The notes under the pieces were generated by a model that did not search any database, was not told the origin of the DNA, and was given only the letters and a program-made list of their open reading frames with translations. Positions 8,941-15,744 of a stretch of DNA of 27,405 bases are shown piece after piece (positions within the stretch are counted from its first letter, which is position 1; the number at the start of each line of letters is the position of its first letter). Where the stretch lies: positions 1-27,405 of the IMG/VR virus record IMGVR_UViG_3300030385_000086; one strand, 5' to 3'. This stretch comes from a virus. The position numbers were made by a program, and so were the translations under genes.

Positions 8941-9864
8941 ATGGCGTTTACTACAACATCAAATTTCGCGGGGAAGGCAGCTGGATTCTACATTGCAGCC
9001 GCTTTAAAAGAAGCGAAATCATTAGACTACTTAACTATGATAGAGAATATCAAGTATAAGTCTAACATACAAAAAATGGCAGGAACAGGACTGGTTGTTG
9101 ATGCAAGTTGTGACTTTGGAGTGGAAGGAACACTTGCTCTTACTGAGAAGGTTTTAGAACCGAAAAATCTACAAATTAATTTAGATTTATGTAAATTGAC
9201 TCTCCTAGATTCTTGGGAAGCTTTACAAATGAGAGCAGGAGCAGGAGCACCACCACCTGCAAGTTTTGATGACTATGTAATTTCTTACATGGGTGAAATC
9301 ATAGCACAAGCAACTGAAGAAAGCGTTTGGTCAGGAGCAAGTGGAACAACAGGGGAATTTCAAGGCTTCTTAGGTACTAATGGATATTTAATGCCAACAG
9401 GTACTAATGCTGATACAACAGTAATTCAATCAGCAGCTTCAGGTGCTTATACAGCAGCTAACATCATAGCTAACTTACAAACTTTGACTACTGATATGGC
9501 TGGAAATATTCCTGCAATATTAGGAAAAGAAGATTTGCATATCTATATGAATAACAAAACTTATGGCTATTACATCTCAGCAGTATCTACTTTAGGGTAT
9601 GTTAATGCTTACAATATGAATGGTGACTATGAGCCAGTTTTTGAAGGATACAAAATCGCAGTTTGCCCAGGTCTGCTTGACAATCAAGTAGTAGCAGCAG
9701 AGAAGTCTAACTTATTTTATGGTACGGATTTACTTTCAGATGCGACTAGAATCCAGTTGATGGATATGGCAACTTTAGATGGAAGTGACAATATGCGTTT
9801 AGTAGCTAGATTCTCAGGAGGTGTTCAATCAGGAGTTGGTGCAGATATCGTAAGACAATCGTAA
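8941..9864 (+). CDS. Major capsid protein
   Basis: 307 residues, close to the length of a mature-size HK97-fold capsid protein. It follows protease and scaffold candidates and is followed by a strong terminator, as expected for the most abundant virion protein. Visible features are an Ala-rich N-terminus (MAFTTTSNFAGKAAGFYIAA), a spine-helix-like region with SFDDYVISYMGEIIAQATEE at about 108-127, and a C-terminal segment with NMRLVARFSGGVQSGVGADI. I recognise the overall pattern from capsid proteins of Bacteroidetes phages rather than from one motif. Start chosen because ATG 8941 has the strong A-rich leader and no alternative upstream. Confidence 0.85.
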   Translation: MAFTTTSNFAGKAAGFYIAAALKEAKSLDYLTMIENIKYKSNIQKMAGTGLVVDASCDFGVEGTLALTEKVLEPKNLQINLDLCKLTLLDSWEALQMRAGAGAPPPASFDDYVISYMGEIIAQATEESVWSGASGTTGEFQGFLGTNGYLMPTGTNADTTVIQSAASGAYTAANIIANLQTLTTDMAGNIPAILGKEDLHIYMNNKTYGYYISAVSTLGYVNAYNMNGDYEPVFEGYKIAVCPGLLDNQVVAAEKSNLFYGTDLLSDATRIQLMDMATLDGSDNMRLVARFSGGVQSGVGADIVRQS

Positions 9865-9870
9865 TAACAC

Positions 9871-9902
9871 AAAGAAGGGGGCGTAAAAACCCCCTACTTT
9901 TT
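9871..9902 (+). terminator. Rho-independent terminator after capsid gene
   Basis: AGGGGG (9876-9881), 8-base loop, CCCCCT (9890-9895), extended outward by AAAG/CTTT across one mismatch, then T residues. It lies 7 bases after the capsid stop and before the tail-tube gene, so it could attenuate read-through between two highly expressed genes. Confidence 0.85.
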
Positions 9903-9905
9903 AAC

Positions 9906-9923
9906 TTTAAAAAATAAAATAAA
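9906..9923 (+). promoter_or_regulatory. A-rich translation leader of tail-tube gene
   Basis: Identical 18 bases (TTTAAAAAATAAAATAAA) to the leader of the capsid gene, followed in both by ATGGC. No Shine-Dalgarno sequence is seen. Confidence 0.6.
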
Positions 9924-10511
9924 ATGGCATGTACAGCACTTACGAAGGGACGCGGCGTCGATTGCAATAGAATCTCAGGAGGAATTAAGTTTATATATTT
10001 TGGTGTTTATGACCAATTTGTTGACCCAATTGCAGGAACAGGGATTGCAGTAACTAATTCCGAAATTGTAGATATTGAAATGTTAGCAACAACAGGACTT
10101 TACAGATACACTATGCCTATTGGGGTAGCAAGTGCCACCGATACAATCGTGGGTAGCCGTGAGAACGGAACAATCTATTATACTCCAACAGTTCAGGTGT
10201 TATTTAACAGACTCACAAAAGAAGATCAAAACGAAATTAAGCTCTTAGGAGCGACTAAAGTGGTTGTGTTTGCTCAATTAAACCAACAAATTCTATCTAA
10301 TGGTCATGATATTATCATTGGAATGGGAGTAGTGAATGGAATGGAATTAAATGCAGGTACTATGGATACAGGGGCTGCTTGGGGGGACAAGAACGGGTAC
10401 ACTCTGACCTTTGATGGAATGGAGCAAGACCCTTTCCCAATGGTGGCGGACTATAGTAGCGAACCGTTTGATAATGCAGCATTTACAAATGTATCAATCA
10501 CACCTTCTTAA
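9924..10511 (+). CDS. Major tail (tube) protein candidate
   Basis: 195 residues. The order of features matches tail-tube-like proteins I know from Bacteroidetes phages: GVDCNRISGGIKFIYFGVYD near the N-terminus, a beta segment SRENGTIYYTPTVQVLFNRL around 93-112, NEIKLLGATKVVVFAQ, then GMVNG-like and a terminal GYTLTFDGMEQDPF. It is separated from the capsid gene by a terminator yet has the same leader sequence, consistent with another abundant virion protein. Alternative: a head decoration protein. It is followed by two terminators, so it closes a transcription unit. Confidence 0.6.
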   Translation: MACTALTKGRGVDCNRISGGIKFIYFGVYDQFVDPIAGTGIAVTNSEIVDIEMLATTGLYRYTMPIGVASATDTIVGSRENGTIYYTPTVQVLFNRLTKEDQNEIKLLGATKVVVFAQLNQQILSNGHDIIIGMGVVNGMELNAGTMDTGAAWGDKNGYTLTFDGMEQDPFPMVADYSSEPFDNAAFTNVSITPS

Positions 10512-10542
10512 TTTAATTAGTAGTTTTTCTATATTCTTGATT

Positions 10543-10570
10543 GGAGTGGCTTAGTGCCACTCTTTTCTTT
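10543..10570 (+). terminator. Rho-independent terminator 1 after tail-tube gene
   Basis: GAGTGGC (10544-10550), loop TTAGT, GCCACTC (10556-10562), then TTTTCTTT. A perfect 7-bp GC-rich stem followed by a T tract. Confidence 0.9.
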
Positions 10571-10573
10571 AGG

Positions 10574-10630
10574 CTTGGTAAGGGTGTCGCATTTTATATG
10601 TGTCTAGGGCAACCTAGCGTTTACCATAAG
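10574..10630 (+). ncRNA. Possible structured RNA between two terminators
   Basis: No reading frame is present here. The strand can fold as an outer stem GGTAA (10577-10581) with TTACC (10621-10625), extendable by CTT/AAG, an inner CGC/GCG pairing, and a terminal hairpin CTAGG-GCAA-CCTAG (10604-10617) with a GNRA-type tetraloop. It is bracketed by terminators at 10543-10570 and 10634-10660. It may be a small RNA, a processing site or a relic; only the foldability is seen. Confidence 0.35.
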
Positions 10631-10633
10631 ACT

Positions 10634-10660
10634 AAGGTAGTTTCGGCTACCTTTTTCTTT
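10634..10660 (+). terminator. Rho-independent terminator 2
   Basis: AAGGTAG (10634-10640), loop TTTCGG, CTACCTT (10647-10653), then TTTCTTT. A 7-bp perfect stem with T tract, 72 bases after the first terminator. Confidence 0.85.
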
Positions 10661-10664
10661 ATAC

Positions 10665-10698
10665 CAAATAAAAACAGCCTTTTTCTATTATATAACAG
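10665..10698 (+). promoter_or_regulatory. Bipartite late-promoter-like element, copy 3
   Basis: CAAATA at 10665-10670, 13-base spacer, then TCTATTATATAACAG at 10684-10698, 10 bases before the ATG at 10709. It lies just after terminator 2, exactly where a new transcript for the portal block would need to begin. This is the strongest positional argument that the element is a promoter. Confidence 0.65.
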
Positions 10699-10708
10699 AA
10701 CCTAGATT

Positions 10709-11419
10709 ATGATACAAACAACTACTGCAACTCATTTTACAGCTTATATACAGACTGAGGACAATAGGATTGATACTTCTGTTCCTTCTAGTCAAATAAG
10801 ACACTTAGTTAAATTTACAAGTGATATGGATAAGTCTGTACAATATGCTTATGCTTCAACTGAAAAAATCTATAACAGATATACTTCATTATACTTTATC
10901 AGCAACCCTACACCCAATGTTTATTTGGGGAGGGTAAGTCTTTTACCTGCTGGATATTGGAAATATGAAGCCTATGAAGTAAGTTGGAATGAAACATCTT
11001 TTTTAATTGTTGCAGGTCAAGCCCCTTCAACAGAAAATGATATATTAGCACCTTCTGCAACTAACAAAGGTGTTGTGCAAGGATTAGTAACTAAAGGGAA
11101 GATGTATGTAACAGAAAAATCAGGAACTGAAGAAGTGCAATATACAGAAAATGCTAAAAGCGTACAAACTTTAACAATAGTATATGGTGGTGTTGGTTAT
11201 ACTTCCACCCCACTAATTACAATAACAGGAGATAACATTACTCCTGCAAAAGCAACCTGTACAGTTGTTGGTGGTGTTGTGACAACAGTAACTATAACAG
11301 ATGCAGGAAGTGGATATACACAAAACCCAACAGTTACCCTAACTACAGCAGGAGCTACTGTTGATGGGGCAAATATAGTAGCAAACATAAATGAAACAAA
11401 TTACATTTACACAGGATAA
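10709..11419 (+). CDS. Structural protein with inserted GYT-repeat domain
   Basis: 236 residues. The N-terminal about 150 residues (FTSDMDKSVQYAYAS, YNRYTSLYFISNPTPNVYLG, LLPAGYWKYEAYEVSWNE, then GKMYVTEKSGTEEVQYTENA) and the last residues NETNYIYTG look like one conserved small structural protein of Bacteroidetes phages. Between them, residues about 153-226 contain two motifs of the type G-x-G-Y-T-x-x-P-x-V/L-T-I/L-T (GGVGYTSTPLITITGDN and AGSGYTQNPTVTLTTAG), known from modular surface domains of phage proteins. It lies directly before the portal, so it is probably a head or head-tail protein. Exact role unknown. Confidence 0.6.
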   Translation: MIQTTTATHFTAYIQTEDNRIDTSVPSSQIRHLVKFTSDMDKSVQYAYASTEKIYNRYTSLYFISNPTPNVYLGRVSLLPAGYWKYEAYEVSWNETSFLIVAGQAPSTENDILAPSATNKGVVQGLVTKGKMYVTEKSGTEEVQYTENAKSVQTLTIVYGGVGYTSTPLITITGDNITPAKATCTVVGGVVTTVTITDAGSGYTQNPTVTLTTAGATVDGANIVANINETNYIYTG

Positions 11420-11422
11420 AAT

Positions 11423-13279
11423 ATGAAAGATAATATAATCAGTATCAATTTGGAAACATCAACTGCCCCTGTAGTAACAGAGGTTAGAGGTAGGGATTGG
11501 ATAAGCTATGGAGATGCAAATGGAGAGTGGTCTAACTTATACCCTCAATTTTTAATTGACCTTTATTATTCAAGCAGTATATCTGCTGCTATTATTAATG
11601 CTACTGCTGATATGATAAACGGCAAAGACATTATAATAGATGATGAAGATGATAGAAAATTAGATGCTAGGGTTAGGCTTCAGCACTTTATGGATAGAGC
11701 CAATTGTAATGAAACCTTACATGAAGTATTAAAAAAGGTTTCTTTTGATTTTAAACTTCAAGGTGCTTATGCTCTTAATATCGTATGGAGTAAAGACAGG
11801 ACACAAATAGCTGAAATCTACCACATTCCTGTGGAGAAAATAAGAGTAGAAAAACCTGATGAACTAGGAAAGGTAAGGGGTTATTTTGTGTCTAATGATT
11901 GGACTAATACTAGAACCAACAAGCCGTACAGAGTACCTGCATTTAATGCTAATGATAGAACCTCAGCAAATCAAATACTTTACACAGGTCTTTACAGCCC
12001 TAATATGAACGCTTACTACACCCCTGATTACGTTTCTTGCAATAATTGGGCTTTAATAGATTCTAGGGTTTCTGAGTACCATTTAAACAACATCTCTAAT
12101 GGTTTTAGTGGGTCTTTCATGATCAGCTTTGCTAATGGAATCCCAACAGCCGAGGAGAGAATGCAGATAGAACAAAGCCTTACAGCTAAATTTACCTCTG
12201 AGAACAATGCTGGGAAATTCATATTGACCTTTTCAGATGATAAAACTAGAGTTCCTGAGATAACACCAATAAGCCCCGCAGATTTAGATAAGCAGTATTT
12301 AGCACTCCAAGAAATGCTGACCTCTAACATCATGTCAGGACACAGGGTGACATCTCCGATGCTTATGGGAATTAAGAACGACACAGGGCTTGGAAACAAC
12401 GCTGACGAGCTTAATAGTGCTGCGAATTTTTATCTAAATTCTGTAATAATGCCCTACCAGTCGCAAATCATCAAAACTTTAAGTAAGATATTTAAGATTA
12501 ATGACATGGATATGCCTGTTAGTTTTGTACAATTAAAACCAATTACTTTAGAATTTACTTCTGAGGATTTGAAAGGGATTTTAACGGAATCTGAGTTGAG
12601 GTCAGAAATGGGGTTGCCACCTTTAGATGTAGAAGTAAGAGAGGATTTTTCAAGTGAGAAAACAGAATTGGATAAATTTATTGAAGAATATGGTGAAGAT
12701 ATGCCTGACCATTGGGAGCTTATTGAAGAAGAAATAGTAGATGGTGAACACCAAGATTTTGATTTTGAAGAAGTGTTAAATGATGTGGCTAGTGAAAAGA
12801 CAGAGTTAGCTTCAACAGGAAGCCCTAAGCCTGGAAGGAAATCTGAGCAAGATGGAATATCTAAAAAGACTTCTGATTATTTTAGGGTAAGATATGTTTA
12901 TGAAAAGGATAACTTCTTAACTAACAAATCAGGAACTAAAAGAAAATTTTGCAGACAAATGATGGGAGCTAATAAGCTGTACAGAAAAGAGGATATTATT
13001 AATATGGGTAAGAAAGCAGTTAACCCTGGCTTTGGCATTAAGGGGGCTAACACCTACTCAATATGGCTTTACAAGGGGGGTCCACAATGCTTCCATTTTT
13101 GGACTAGAAGAATCTTTAAGACTGTAATAGGTGAATCTAAGACTACTAAAATAGAAGATGCTGATTTAATCGGTTACACTAAGGCAAGGTCAGAAGGATT
13201 CACAGCAAAGAAGAATGACAAATTGGTAGCAATACCACCAAGAAAAATGAAAAATAACGGATACGATAAACCAAGATAA
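11423..13279 (+). CDS. Portal protein with C-terminal extra module
   Basis: 618 residues. The first about 440 read as a portal: an N-terminal DWISYGDANGEWSNLYPQFL, a clip/stem-like middle (FDFKLQGAYALNIVWSKDRT and YHIPVEKIRVEKPDELGKVR), then a helical stretch SNIMSGHRVTSPMLMGIKND and NADELNSAANFYLNSVIMPY, and the C-terminal SELRSEMGLPPLD. After an acidic linker (about 410-460) comes a separate module (YFRVRYVYEKDNFL, RKFCRQMMGANKLYRKEDI, NPGFGIKGANTYSIWLYKGG, CFHFWTRRIF) known to me as a domain found fused to or next to head proteins in flavobacterial phages. Known role: DNA channel at the capsid vertex. The module's role is unknown. Confidence 0.85.
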   Translation: MKDNIISINLETSTAPVVTEVRGRDWISYGDANGEWSNLYPQFLIDLYYSSSISAAIINATADMINGKDIIIDDEDDRKLDARVRLQHFMDRANCNETLHEVLKKVSFDFKLQGAYALNIVWSKDRTQIAEIYHIPVEKIRVEKPDELGKVRGYFVSNDWTNTRTNKPYRVPAFNANDRTSANQILYTGLYSPNMNAYYTPDYVSCNNWALIDSRVSEYHLNNISNGFSGSFMISFANGIPTAEERMQIEQSLTAKFTSENNAGKFILTFSDDKTRVPEITPISPADLDKQYLALQEMLTSNIMSGHRVTSPMLMGIKNDTGLGNNADELNSAANFYLNSVIMPYQSQIIKTLSKIFKINDMDMPVSFVQLKPITLEFTSEDLKGILTESELRSEMGLPPLDVEVREDFSSEKTELDKFIEEYGEDMPDHWELIEEEIVDGEHQDFDFEEVLNDVASEKTELASTGSPKPGRKSEQDGISKKTSDYFRVRYVYEKDNFLTNKSGTKRKFCRQMMGANKLYRKEDIINMGKKAVNPGFGIKGANTYSIWLYKGGPQCFHFWTRRIFKTVIGESKTTKIEDADLIGYTKARSEGFTAKKNDKLVAIPPRKMKNNGYDKPR

Positions 13280-13281
13280 TT

Positions 13282-13839
13282 ATGAGCTATGTACTTTTTA
13301 TATCAGAAGAAAAACTAAAAGATTCAACAGCTTTGAATCTCAATATCGACAATGCTATTTTACTCCCGTTTGTGCGTGAAGCACAGAAAATTCATATCGA
13401 AACAGCACTAGGGACTGACCTAACCACTCATTTGAAAAACCAAATAATAGCAGGAACTTTAGCAGGTGCAGATAAGACTTTAGTAGATGATTACATTGGG
13501 GACTGCCTACCTGGGTATAGCGTGTATATGGCTATTCCTTATCTTAGGTTTAAATTTGAGAATGGAAACATTTACTCAAAGACTTCAGAAACAGGGACTG
13601 CTTTATCAACTGAAGAATCTCAGCATTTAAGAGAGGAAGTTTTGAATACGGCTAGTTATTACAGGGAAAGACTTATTGACTATGTATGTAACAACACAGC
13701 TAGTTTCCCTTCCTATTCAACTAATACGGGTGCTGATGTTAGCCCATCAACTGAAAACTATTATAACGGCATAAACCTTGAAACACCTAGACAGGGTAAT
13801 AAACTTACATTAAGAAACTTCTTAAATGCAGGAAATTAA
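13282..13839 (+). CDS. DUF6712-like head-tail connector protein
   Basis: 185 residues. It begins MSYVLFISEEKLKDSTALNL and has a helical core (FVREAQKIHIETALGTDLTT, DYIGDCLPGYSVYMAIPYLR) with a C-terminal helix LREEVLNTASYYRERLIDYV and a loose polar tail. Recalled as the DUF6712 pattern, commonly encoded just downstream of the portal in Bacteroidetes phages, which suggests an adaptor joining portal to tail. It starts 2 bases after the portal stop. The head-completion role is inferred from place and helical content. Confidence 0.65.
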   Translation: MSYVLFISEEKLKDSTALNLNIDNAILLPFVREAQKIHIETALGTDLTTHLKNQIIAGTLAGADKTLVDDYIGDCLPGYSVYMAIPYLRFKFENGNIYSKTSETGTALSTEESQHLREEVLNTASYYRERLIDYVCNNTASFPSYSTNTGADVSPSTENYYNGINLETPRQGNKLTLRNFLNAGN

Positions 13840-13961
13840 TGAAGAAACATTATAAACCAAAAACAATAAACATAACTAAGCTAAAATCCTACTTGGAAAC
13901 TAAGCCTAAAATAAATAAAAATGACCAACCTAAAAGATACAATACAAGTAGGGCTTGCTAA
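13839..13961 (+). CDS. Small basic hypothetical protein
   Basis: 40 residues (MKKHYKPKTINITKLKSYLE...), very basic. Its ATG overlaps the stop of the connector gene (TAATG), the coupling arrangement used by several certain genes in this genome, and its 3' end overlaps the next gene by 41 bases in another frame. No motif is recognised. That overlap and the short length keep confidence low. Confidence 0.4.
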   Translation: MKKHYKPKTINITKLKSYLETKPKINKNDQPKRYNTSRAC

Positions 13962-14079
13962 TGGTTCAGCTATTGGGTTCAGTATAACAGATTGTAATGA
14001 GATTCTAACATTTGTTTCTCTGACACTCGCAATAGTTTTTACAGTTTATAAATTTGTTCAATTTGAAAAAAGTAAATAA
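13921..14079 (+). CDS. Small membrane protein, holin candidate
   Basis: 52 residues. A polar N-terminus (MTNLKDTIQVGLANGSAIGF) is followed by one clear membrane segment at about 28-46 (EILTFVSLTLAIVFTVYKF) and a short charged end QFEKSK. This shape matches single-span holin-like proteins placed before lysis genes in flavobacterial phages. The stop abuts the ATG of the next gene at 14080. It has an A-rich upstream (ataaataaaa). A holin role is inferred from topology and place. Confidence 0.6.
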   Translation: MTNLKDTIQVGLANGSAIGFSITDCNEILTFVSLTLAIVFTVYKFVQFEKSK

Positions 14080-14205
14080 ATGGCTCGTAAGGTTGTTACA
14101 AGGGCTTATAAGAGCACTAGAAAGAAGCGGAAGGGGGTACACTCCAAAAACGCCTCAAAATGTCAAAATGCCTACAAACAAGAATACAGAGGTCAGGGGC
14201 GTTAA
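14080..14205 (+). CDS. Small Lys/Arg-rich protein
   Basis: 41 residues: MARKVVTRAYKSTRKKRKGV, then HSKNASKCQNAYKQEYRGQG plus a final Arg. The KRKGVHSK...N-x-x-x-Y-x-x-x-Y-x-G-Q-G-R pattern is one I recall as a short conserved protein in many Bacteroidetes phages, so it is probably real despite its length. Its ATG directly follows the stop of the holin candidate (TAAATGG), and its end overlaps the next gene by 38 bases in another frame. Charge suggests nucleic-acid or ribosome binding, but function is unknown. Confidence 0.65.
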   Translation: MARKVVTRAYKSTRKKRKGVHSKNASKCQNAYKQEYRGQGR

Positions 14206-14602
14206 CCTCTTACTAATTAGAGATACGTTTACTGATGAATCAACTATCGGTGAATTGTTTTTAAATGGTGAAAGAATGTGCGATACATTAGAACTCCCAT
14301 ATAAAGATAATCAAAGAAGCATATCTTGCATTCCAGCAGGACACTACAAAGCAAGATTAAGATACCCAAGAGAAAGTGCGACAAGGGACTATGTACACTT
14401 ATTAGTTCAAGAAGTAAAAGACCGCTCATATATATTATTCCATCGTGGAAATTCATCTAAAGATACCAGGGGCTGCATCCTAGTAGGGCAGGGAAGCCAA
14501 CAAGATATTGTTCACAACTCAACTTTAGCAATGGATTTACTTCTAAAAGAAATAATAAATTTGGGTGGCACAAATATTAATTTAATAATCAAAAATAAAT
14601 AA
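14168..14602 (+). CDS. DUF5675 protein, possible lysis enzyme
   Basis: 144 residues from ATG 14168. The frame is open from 14054, but that longer start would run through two other small genes and adds no domain. The core is VNLLLIRDTFTDESTIGELF, then CDTLELPYKDNQRSISCIPAGHY, and a conserved end ILFHRGNSSKDTRGCILVG. The His-Gly ... Thr-x-Gly-Cys-Ile arrangement resembles the catalytic pattern of L,D-transpeptidase-fold enzymes acting on peptidoglycan; this is my inference, the family is officially uncharacterised. It lies between two holin-like genes and no lysozyme, amidase or peptidase was recognised elsewhere, making it the best endolysin candidate. Confidence 0.65.
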   Translation: MPTNKNTEVRGVNLLLIRDTFTDESTIGELFLNGERMCDTLELPYKDNQRSISCIPAGHYKARLRYPRESATRDYVHLLVQEVKDRSYILFHRGNSSKDTRGCILVGQGSQQDIVHNSTLAMDLLLKEIINLGGTNINLIIKNK

Positions 14603-14604
14603 TC

Positions 14605-14790
14605 ATGTTTAAAAATTTTCTAATCGGTCAGATGTTAAAATCCAAAAAGTTTTGGTATGCAGTAAGTAGTATTGTTGTTCCTATCTTAGTAACTTATTTA
14701 GGGGTTGATGAAGCGACTGCATCTAATCTATTCTATGCCTGTCTTACTTTAGTAGTAGGTCAAGGTATTGCAGATAGTGCAAAACAATAG
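14605..14790 (+). CDS. Holin-like membrane protein
   Basis: 61 residues. After MFKNFLIGQMLKSKKFW come two hydrophobic stretches: AVSSIVVPILVTYLGV at about 19-34 and LFYACLTLVVGQGIA at about 42-56, separated by DEATASN. The family appearance is that of short two-span holins in Bacteroidetes phages. It begins 2 bases after the DUF5675 gene. With the single-span protein at 13921, it would form a holin/antiholin or holin pair around the candidate lytic enzyme (inference). Confidence 0.65.
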   Translation: MFKNFLIGQMLKSKKFWYAVSSIVVPILVTYLGVDEATASNLFYACLTLVVGQGIADSAKQ

Positions 14791-14812
14791 ATACAGATTA
14801 AAGCCACATGAA

Positions 14813-15496
14813 ATGGTGGCACTTAAAAAAATGAGGGAAACCGAGGCTAGGAACATCCTAGTTATCGGCGACCTTCATGAACCATTTTGCTTAGATGGTT
14901 ATTTAGACTTTTGCATAGAACAATACGAAACTTATAATTGCAACCAGGTAGTATTCATAGGGGATATAATGGATAACCACGCCTATTCTTTTCATGAGCC
15001 CGATCCCAATGGTGATTCGGCAGGGCTAGAACTTGAAAAAACTATTGATAAAGTGGAAGAATGGTATAAGGCTTTTCCTGTTGCTGATGTATGTATAGGA
15101 AATCATGACCGAATGGCAGCCCGTAAGGCGTTTTCAGGAGGCATCCCTAGCCAATGGATTAGGTCTTACAATGAAGTTCTAGGAACCCCAAATTGGAAGT
15201 GGGTAGAATCAGTAGTATATGATGATGTACTTTTTGAGCATGGAGAAGGTGGACAAGCTCAAGCCAAAGCAAAAAATAACCTAATGTCCTCAATTTGCGG
15301 TCATACCCATACAGAGGCTTATTGTAAGTGGTTCGTTGGAAAGCGTTTTAAAGTCTTTGGAATGCAGGTGGGATGCGGTGTAGACGCTGATACTTATGCG
15401 GCAAATTACGCCAAAAACTTCAAAAGACAAGCAATCGGTTGTGCAGTAGTTTTAAATAATGGCACGCTCCCAATCAATCTTTTAATGGATTTGTAA
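14813..15496 (+). CDS. Calcineurin-like metallophosphoesterase
   Basis: 227 residues from ATG 14813. All metal-binding motifs of the family are present: GDLHE (19-23, GDxH), GDIMDNH (50-56, GDxxD), GNHD (96-99) and GHTH (163-166). Known: these enzymes are two-metal phosphodiesterases or phosphatases. The substrate is unknown; proposals include nucleotides, 2'-3' cyclic ends or protein phosphates. The frame is open upstream to a TTG at 14768 and encodes NRYRLKPHE before the ATG, a segment that looks conserved, so the protein could begin at TTG 14768 or GTG 14777 and overlap the holin-like gene. Placed between lysis genes and a tiny membrane peptide gene. Confidence 0.85.
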   Translation: MVALKKMRETEARNILVIGDLHEPFCLDGYLDFCIEQYETYNCNQVVFIGDIMDNHAYSFHEPDPNGDSAGLELEKTIDKVEEWYKAFPVADVCIGNHDRMAARKAFSGGIPSQWIRSYNEVLGTPNWKWVESVVYDDVLFEHGEGGQAQAKAKNNLMSSICGHTHTEAYCKWFVGKRFKVFGMQVGCGVDADTYAANYAKNFKRQAIGCAVVLNNGTLPINLLMDL

Positions 15497-15573
15497 TGAA
15501 GAAAGACATTACTTGGAAACTCTTTGCAATATACCTGCTTATTATAGCAGTCGCTATAATGCTCAATTTATAG
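15496..15573 (+). CDS. 25-residue membrane peptide
   Basis: MKKDITWKLFAIYLLIIAVA plus IMLNL: a charged start followed by one membrane segment. Its ATG overlaps the stop of the phosphoesterase gene (TAATG at 15494-15498), a coupling seen for certain genes here. Its place at the end of the lysis block suggests a membrane-acting accessory such as a holin modulator, but nothing proves expression. Confidence 0.45.
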   Translation: MKKDITWKLFAIYLLIIAVAIMLNL

Positions 15574-15744
15574 CCCCTCTCAGCCGTTTTAGGCACTTTC
15601 ACATCTTTTTAACCCCTATATACTAGACAGCACCTAAAGTTGCTTATCTAGTCAAAACACTATTAACACTTAAATTGTTAATAACTTTGTAAGTAATTCT
15701 GTTAATATCTATTTTATCTTTATATATTTGTTCCATATTAACTA
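15574..15744 (+). promoter_or_regulatory. Early control region
   Basis: 171 bases without a gene, before the early block. Two inverted repeats are visible: CTAGA-C-AGCA (15623-15632) against TGCT-TA-TCTAG (15641-15651), and TTAAC (15663-15667) against GTTAA (15677-15681). GTTAATA occurs twice, 24 bases apart (15677 and 15701). Two matches to the Bacteroidetes -7 consensus TAnnTTTG are present: TAACTTTG at 15682-15689 and TATATTTG at 15723-15730; the second has only a weak upstream partner (CTG at 15699, 21-base spacer). Probably the host-read early promoter with operator-like sites; no repressor gene was recognised. Confidence 0.5.

Noticed and set aside
12028-12399. Minus-strand frame of 123 codons inside the portal gene
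   Set aside because: Opposite a clearly coding region, no recognisable domain and no gap for it.
14054-14167. Longer N-terminus for the DUF5675 gene
   Set aside because: It runs through the end of the holin candidate and the small basic gene, adds no domain, and ATG 14168 gives the normal family length.
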